From: Microbacterium helvum
GTDB lineage: Bacteria; Actinomycetota; Actinomycetes; Actinomycetales; Microbacteriaceae
Direction of reading: 5' to 3'
DNA: 64,000 nucleotides
Assembly: GCF_014779795.1 (NCBI RefSeq)
Contig: NZ_JACXZS010000015.1
Location: 1-64,000, forward strand
The translations under genes and the position numbers were made by a program. This document shows, piece by piece, positions 59,617 through 64,000 of this stretch. Numbering within the stretch: position 1 is the first letter of the stretch; each line of letters opens with the position of its first letter. The notes under the pieces were generated by a model. That model searched no databases, had not been told where the DNA came from, and was given only the letters and a program-made list of their open reading frames with translations.

Positions 59617-61947
59617 ATGACCGATTCCCGCACGCCCTTCCCGCAGGGGACGATCCTCGGCTACCCCCGCATCGGCCGGCGCCGCGAGCTCAAGCGCGCC
59701 GTCGAAGCGCACTGGGCAGGTTCGATCGACGAGGCGACCCTCGAGGACACCGCCGCGCGGCTGCGCCGCGCGACGCGTGAGCGCCTCGCGGAGCTCGGCC
59801 TCGGCCGCGACGACTCCTCGATCCCCGAGTCGTTCTCGTTCTACGACCAGGTGCACGACGCCGCGGTGACCGTCGGCCTGCTGCCCGAGCGGTTCGCCGC
59901 GCTGCGCGGCGCCGACGGCTCGGTCGGGCTGGACGCGTACTTCACCGCCGCGCGTGGTGCCGGGGACGATGCAGCCCTCGAGATGACGAAGTGGTTCGAC
60001 ACGAACTACCACTACCTCGTGCCCGAGGTCGGGCCGAAGACCGCGTTCGCGCTGTCGAGCGACCGCTTCGCACGCCAGGTGGCCGAGGCCAAGGCGGACG
60101 GCTTCACCACCCGCCCCGTGATCGTCGGGCCCGTGACGCTGCTGGCGCTCGCGAAGGCGGCCGACGACGCGCCCGAGGGCTTCGATCCGCTCGACCGCCT
60201 CGACGACGTCGTGCCCGTGTACGTCGAGCTGCTGGCCGCACTGCGCGCCGCAGGCGCCGACTGGGTGCAGCTCGACGAGCCGGCCCTGGTGAGCGAGAGC
60301 CTCGCGGCGAGCCCGGAGACTCTCGCGGACGCCGCCGCCCGCGCCTACGCGACGCTCGGCGGTCGCGCCGATCGGCCGAGCCTGCTGGTGGCCGCCGGGT
60401 ACGCCCAGCTGTCGCCCCAGGCGTGGACGGCGCTCGCCGCCGCGCCGATCGAGGCCATCGCGATCGACCTCGGCCGCGGTGCCGTGCCGGCGCCGGCCGA
60501 GGGGCTGGCCGGCAAGACGCTCGTGGGCGGCGTGATCGACGGCCGCAACGTGTGGCGCGGCGACCTCGCCGGCGCATGGGACCGCCTCGTCGCCCTCCGC
60601 GGACTGGGCGCGGCGCAGGTGAGCGCGGGCACGTCGACCTCGCTGCAGCACGTCCCGCACGATGTCGACGAAGAGACGGCGCTCGACGCGCGCCTCGTGT
60701 CGTGGCTCGCCTTCGCCGACCAGAAGGTGGCGCAGGTGGTGACGCTCGCGACGGGCCTCGTCGAGGGGCGTGAGGCCATCGAGAGCGCGCTGTCGGCGGC
60801 ATCCCTCGCCCTCGCCGACCGCCGCTCGGCACCGGGCGTGCACGACGGCGCCGTGCGCGCGAAGGCCACCGGGCTGGGCGCAGGCGACTTCGAGCGCGGT
60901 GACTACGACGCCCGCGCCGTCGCGCAGGACGCCGAGCTCGGCCTGCCGGTGCTGCCGACCACGACGATCGGCTCGTTCCCGCAGACCGGCGACATCCGTC
61001 GTGCCCGCGCGCGTCACGGACGCGGCGAGCTCTCGGCCGACGAGTACGAGGCGTTCCTCCGCGACGAGATCGCGCGCGTCGTGACGCTGCAGGAGGACCT
61101 CGGGCTCGACGTCCTCGTGCACGGCGAGGCCGAGCGCAACGACATGGTGCAGTACTTCGCCGAGCACCTGGACGGGTTCGCCGTCACGCAGCACGGCTGG
61201 GTGCAGTCATACGGCTCTCGCGCCACGCGGCCGTCGATCCTCTGGGGCGACGTCTCGCGGCCGGCGCCCATCACCGTCGACTGGACGGTGTTCGCGCAGT
61301 CGCTCACCGACAAGCCGATGAAGGGCATGCTCACGGGACCCGTGACGATCCTCGCGTGGTCGTTCGTGCGCGACGACCAGCCGCTCGGCGCGACGGCGAA
61401 CCAGGTCGCCCTGGCGCTGCGCGACGAGATCGCGGACCTCGAGGCGACCGGCATCCGCGTCATCCAGGTCGACGAGCCGGCGCTGCGCGAACTGCTCCCG
61501 CTCAAGAAGGCCGACCAGCAGGCGTACCTGGAGTGGTCGGTCGGGTCGTTCCGGCTCGCGACGGCGGGCGCCGCGCCCGCCACGCAGGTCCACACGCATC
61601 TGTGCTACTCGGAGTTCGACGTCGTGATCGACGCGATCGCCGCGCTGGACGCGGACGTCACCTCGATCGAGGCGGCGCGCAGCCGCGGCGAGGTGATCGA
61701 CGACATCGCCGGCTCGGCCTTCGTCGCGGGCATCGGTCCGGGGGTCTACGACATCCACTCGCCGCGCGTCCCGGCGGTCGCAGAGATCGGCGCGCTGCTG
61801 GACCGCGCGGTCGGGCAGCTGCCGCTGCGTCGGGTATGGGTCAATCCGGACTGCGGCTTGAAGACGCGCGGCTACGACGAGACGGTCGCGTCGCTGCGCA
61901 ATCTCGTGGCGGCGACCATCGAGGTGCGGGAGCGACTGAACGCCTGA
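59617..61947 (+). CDS. metE: Cobalamin-independent methionine synthase
   Basis: A 776-aa two-domain MetE. The N-terminal barrel (LGYPRIGRRRELKRAVEAHWAG, residues about 10-395) binds folate; the C-terminal barrel starts near VLPTTTIGSFPQT and holds the zinc site, with ligands in QVHTHLCYSEFD and the final Cys in VNPDCGLKTRGY. It methylates homocysteine with methyl-tetrahydrofolate polyglutamate from MetF. The ATG at 59617 has GAAAGAGAG upstream. A 15-bp terminator hairpin follows. Zinc enzyme use implies no B12 requirement for this step. Confidence 0.97.
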   Translation: MTDSRTPFPQGTILGYPRIGRRRELKRAVEAHWAGSIDEATLEDTAARLRRATRERLAELGLGRDDSSIPESFSFYDQVHDAAVTVGLLPERFAALRGADGSVGLDAYFTAARGAGDDAALEMTKWFDTNYHYLVPEVGPKTAFALSSDRFARQVAEAKADGFTTRPVIVGPVTLLALAKAADDAPEGFDPLDRLDDVVPVYVELLAALRAAGADWVQLDEPALVSESLAASPETLADAAARAYATLGGRADRPSLLVAAGYAQLSPQAWTALAAAPIEAIAIDLGRGAVPAPAEGLAGKTLVGGVIDGRNVWRGDLAGAWDRLVALRGLGAAQVSAGTSTSLQHVPHDVDEETALDARLVSWLAFADQKVAQVVTLATGLVEGREAIESALSAASLALADRRSAPGVHDGAVRAKATGLGAGDFERGDYDARAVAQDAELGLPVLPTTTIGSFPQTGDIRRARARHGRGELSADEYEAFLRDEIARVVTLQEDLGLDVLVHGEAERNDMVQYFAEHLDGFAVTQHGWVQSYGSRATRPSILWGDVSRPAPITVDWTVFAQSLTDKPMKGMLTGPVTILAWSFVRDDQPLGATANQVALALRDEIADLEATGIRVIQVDEPALRELLPLKKADQQAYLEWSVGSFRLATAGAAPATQVHTHLCYSEFDVVIDAIAALDADVTSIEAARSRGEVIDDIAGSAFVAGIGPGVYDIHSPRVPAVAEIGALLDRAVGQLPLRRVWVNPDCGLKTRGYDETVASLRNLVAATIEVRERLNA

Positions 61948-61964
61948 GCCGGCGCGCCGAGACG

Positions 61965-61998
61965 AGGAGGGGCGGTGCGGATTCGCACCGCCCCTCCT
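61965..61998 (+). terminator. metE terminator, 15-bp hairpin
   Basis: AGGAGGGGCGGTGCG pairs perfectly with 61984-61998 across a GATT loop, 17 bases after the metE stop. Confidence 0.85.
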
Positions 61999-62031
61999 GG
62001 GTGTCGTCGCGTGCTGCGGATGCTGCGGACC

Positions 62032-63618
62032 CTATGGGCGCTTCGGGCGCTTCGGGGGGCGAGGGGATGCCGCACCTCCGGCTGCGGCGTCGCCGGCGTC
62101 CCCGGGCTCGAGGTCGGGCAGCGGCGCGGTCTCGGCATCGGGCGAGGGCAGCGGGAGAGTGTCGTTGCTGCCGTCGCCGTCGGCGTCGGCGTTGGCGTCG
62201 GTGCCCGTGTCCACGGTCGCTGCTTCTGCGACTGCGGCCTCCGCCTCGGACTCATCGACGGAGCGCCGCGTCGCGACGGCGCGTGCCGCATCGTCGGGGC
62301 GCTTCTGCAGCAGCTCCAGGACCCAGGCGACGATGATCGCGACGACCACGACGAGGAAGATGTCACCCGCCGACAGAGGCCGCAGCGCCATCAGCCAGAC
62401 GACCGCGAGGATGACGACGACGATGCGCACCAGCACCCGCTGGCGACCCATCCAGGTGCCGACCCGGCCGGTGTCGAGGCCGCGCGCAGCGAGTCCGGCG
62501 CGTGCACTCGCGTTGAGCCCGCTGACGAGTCCCCGCACGCGGCGAGCGGGCCGCCAGCGGCCGGTCACCCACCCGACGACGGCGATCAGCGCGCCCAGCA
62601 GCGCCACGACGAGGGCCGTGCGCCGCATGTCGTCGACGAGGGCCGTGTAGATCACGTCGAGCGCCGGTACCGAGAGGTCGAGGTCGCTGGCGGCGTTCGC
62701 GACCACGAGCGTGCCGATCGAGAACGTCGACGCGAGCGCGGCGCCGCCGATGAACAGACCGATGCCGGTACCGAGGACGGCGACCGGGCGGCGCCGGGCG
62801 ATCAGGATGCCGGCGACGAAGAGGCCGATCGCGATGAAGGGCAGCCACCATCCCGCGACGTCGGCGATCGCATACACGGTGCGGATCGTGCCGACCGCCG
62901 AGCCGTCGCCGATGATGATCGTCCTGTCGACCTCGGGGATGAGCGATGCCACTCCGACGCCGTTGTCGACGAGTCGCTGCTTGACCTGATCGATGATCGG
63001 CCCCAGCTTCATTCCGAGACCCTCGTCGGTGAGCACGAACACTCCGGCGCCGTCGGAGGTGGCCGTCGTCACCAGTGCGCGGTGCGCGCCGCGCACCGCC
63101 GTCGCCCAGACGTCCGCGAACGCGTCGGACTCGACGACGCGCGTGACGCCCGTCTGCACCAGATTGTGCAGGCCGTCGGCGGCCGGCTGCTGCAGGAGCT
63201 TGAGCGCAGCGACGGCGCGGGGGCCGAGTCCGAGGTCGGAGATCCCGTCGATCACGTTGCCGGTGAGCTCGGTGAAGTCGACCTGCGCGTCGACCGCGTC
63301 CATCGCCTCCGAGATGATGAGGCTCTGCACGTGCGGGTCCTGCGCGAGGGGTGCGAGCGTGGCGACGAACTTCTCTTCGTCGACGAGCTCGCTGCGCGCC
63401 CACGCGGCCACGATGGAGACCGGTACCAGGATCGTCGCGATCACGATGCACAGCGCCGAGAAGAACGCGCGCCAGCGGGATCCCTTCAACCGCTCGTCGG
63501 GCGCAGGCGCTGCGTCCGCGCCTGTCGTGGCTCGCAGCCGGGCGTTCTCAGCTTCGAGGGCTTCGAGCCTCGCGCGAAGTGCGGCGGTGTCGTCGGCGGT
63601 GGTCGCATCGGCGGTCAT
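62032..63618 (-). CDS. Six-helix membrane protein with N-terminal coiled coil
   Basis: A 528-aa protein I cannot place in a named family. A short coiled coil (ALRARLEALEAENARLRA, residues 14-31) precedes a first membrane helix (about 52-74), then a soluble domain of about 180 residues probably outside the cell, then five more helices between about 250 and 430. The last 90 residues are Ala/Asp/Glu-rich and disordered, ending in PKRPKRP. The ATG at 63618 is chosen because TATAAGGGGGG directly precedes it and upstream in-frame residues look non-coding. Similar large-loop membrane proteins occur in Microbacterium; function unknown. Confidence 0.72.
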   Translation of the reverse strand: MTADATTADDTAALRARLEALEAENARLRATTGADAAPAPDERLKGSRWRAFFSALCIVIATILVPVSIVAAWARSELVDEEKFVATLAPLAQDPHVQSLIISEAMDAVDAQVDFTELTGNVIDGISDLGLGPRAVAALKLLQQPAADGLHNLVQTGVTRVVESDAFADVWATAVRGAHRALVTTATSDGAGVFVLTDEGLGMKLGPIIDQVKQRLVDNGVGVASLIPEVDRTIIIGDGSAVGTIRTVYAIADVAGWWLPFIAIGLFVAGILIARRRPVAVLGTGIGLFIGGAALASTFSIGTLVVANAASDLDLSVPALDVIYTALVDDMRRTALVVALLGALIAVVGWVTGRWRPARRVRGLVSGLNASARAGLAARGLDTGRVGTWMGRQRVLVRIVVVILAVVWLMALRPLSAGDIFLVVVVAIIVAWVLELLQKRPDDAARAVATRRSVDESEAEAAVAEAATVDTGTDANADADGDGSNDTLPLPSPDAETAPLPDLEPGDAGDAAAGGAASPRPPKRPKRP

Positions 63619-63705
63619 TCCCCCCTTATAGCGCCTGCGGCCGACATCCCGCCACCTGCCGCACCGTGCGGCGGACAACGCGCGACGCCCGCGCCGGCGG
63701 CCGGG

Positions 63706-64000
63706 TCAGACCGCGCGCAGGACCGCGACGACCTTGCCCAGCACGACGGCCTCGTCGCCGAGGATCGGCTCGAACGCGGAGTTGCGGGGGAGCAGCCACG
63801 TGTGACCGTCGCGCTGGCGGAACGTCTTCACCGTCGCCTCGCCGTCGAGCATGGCCGCGACGATGTCGCCGTTCTCGGCGGTGGCCTGGGACCGCACGAC
63901 CACCCAGTCGCCGTCGCAGATCGCCGCGTCGATCATCGACTCGCCCGACACCTTCAGCATGAACAGGTCGCCCTTGCCGACGAGCTGACGGGGGAGCGGG
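63706..64000 (-). CDS. lexA: LexA repressor, C-terminal part
   Basis: The frame runs off the right edge, so only about 98 C-terminal residues are seen. The S24 peptidase active Ser is in LKVSGESMIDAAI and the Lys in ATVKTFRQRDG; DGDWVVVRSQ and VVLGKVVAVLRAV complete the fold. LexA represses SOS genes and cleaves itself when stimulated by RecA filaments. The recA promoter in this window carries a matching SOS box. The DNA-binding domain lies outside the window. Confidence 0.95.
   Translation of the reverse strand, partial: PLPRQLVGKGDLFMLKVSGESMIDAAICDGDWVVVRSQATAENGDIVAAMLDGEATVKTFRQRDGHTWLLPRNSAFEPILGDEAVVLGKVVAVLRAV

Overview
The window is chromosomal DNA of a high-GC actinobacterium, most likely a Microbacterium or close relative (Microbacteriaceae). 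The reasons are the roughly 70% GC composition, frequent GTG/TTG starts, many genes with a TANNNT box only 6-8 bases before the start codon, abundant GGATGCC/GGCATCC words, and the actinobacterial order dapB-thyA-folA-dapA-rnj-ftsK-pgsA-cinA-clgR-recA-recX-miaB-miaA-dapF-hflX-lexA. I see no prophage, integrase, transposase, tRNA, rRNA or CRISPR array.

Layout. 1-8.7 kb: a DUF4190 protein, a fumarylacetoacetase-family hydrolase, a PrsW protease, an FKBP isomerase, a YceI protein, an ECF41-type sigma factor divergent from an AhpD-like decarboxylase, EamA and MFS transporters, a DUF167 protein and rpsO. 8.7-27.4 kb is accessory metabolism: surE behind a broken PfkB kinase, VOC and 2OG-Fe(II) enzymes, an epoxide hydrolase with a divergent WYL regulator, the efeUOB iron operon behind an iron box, an acyltransferase, two alpha/beta hydrolases, a luciferase-like monooxygenase with an FMN reductase, a DRGH endonuclease, a DedA protein, a mannosyltransferase-like/SGNH fusion and two tiny proteins. 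27.4-32.6 kb: pnp with a long structured leader, an aldo/keto reductase homologue without its catalytic tetrad, a histidine phosphatase and an acetyltransferase. 32.6-64 kb is mostly conserved core: lysine/diaminopimelate synthesis (dapB, dapA, dapF), thymidylate/folate (thyA, folA), RNA processing (rnj, miaB, miaA, hflX), chromosome segregation and repair (ftsK, recA, recX, lexA), phospholipid synthesis (pgsA), Clp regulation (clgR) and methionine synthesis (metF-metE behind a riboswitch-like leader).

How it works together. recA carries an SOS box, and the lexA 3' end lies at the right edge. The three dap genes feed peptidoglycan and lysine synthesis. thyA and folA overlap and share the folate cycle with metF and metE. 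The efe genes form an iron-responsive operon. Many neighbours overlap by ATGA/GTGA, implying translational coupling.

Most notable non-gene signals: a highly iterated palindromic word (GGATGCCGCGGCATCC and its half site) in both coding and intergenic DNA; widespread leaderless-type promoters, including one for a three-codon minicistron at 31435; an ECF41-type two-way promoter at 5077-5122; a SAM-IV-like leader at 58398-58496; and a long nested inverted repeat at 34021-34130.
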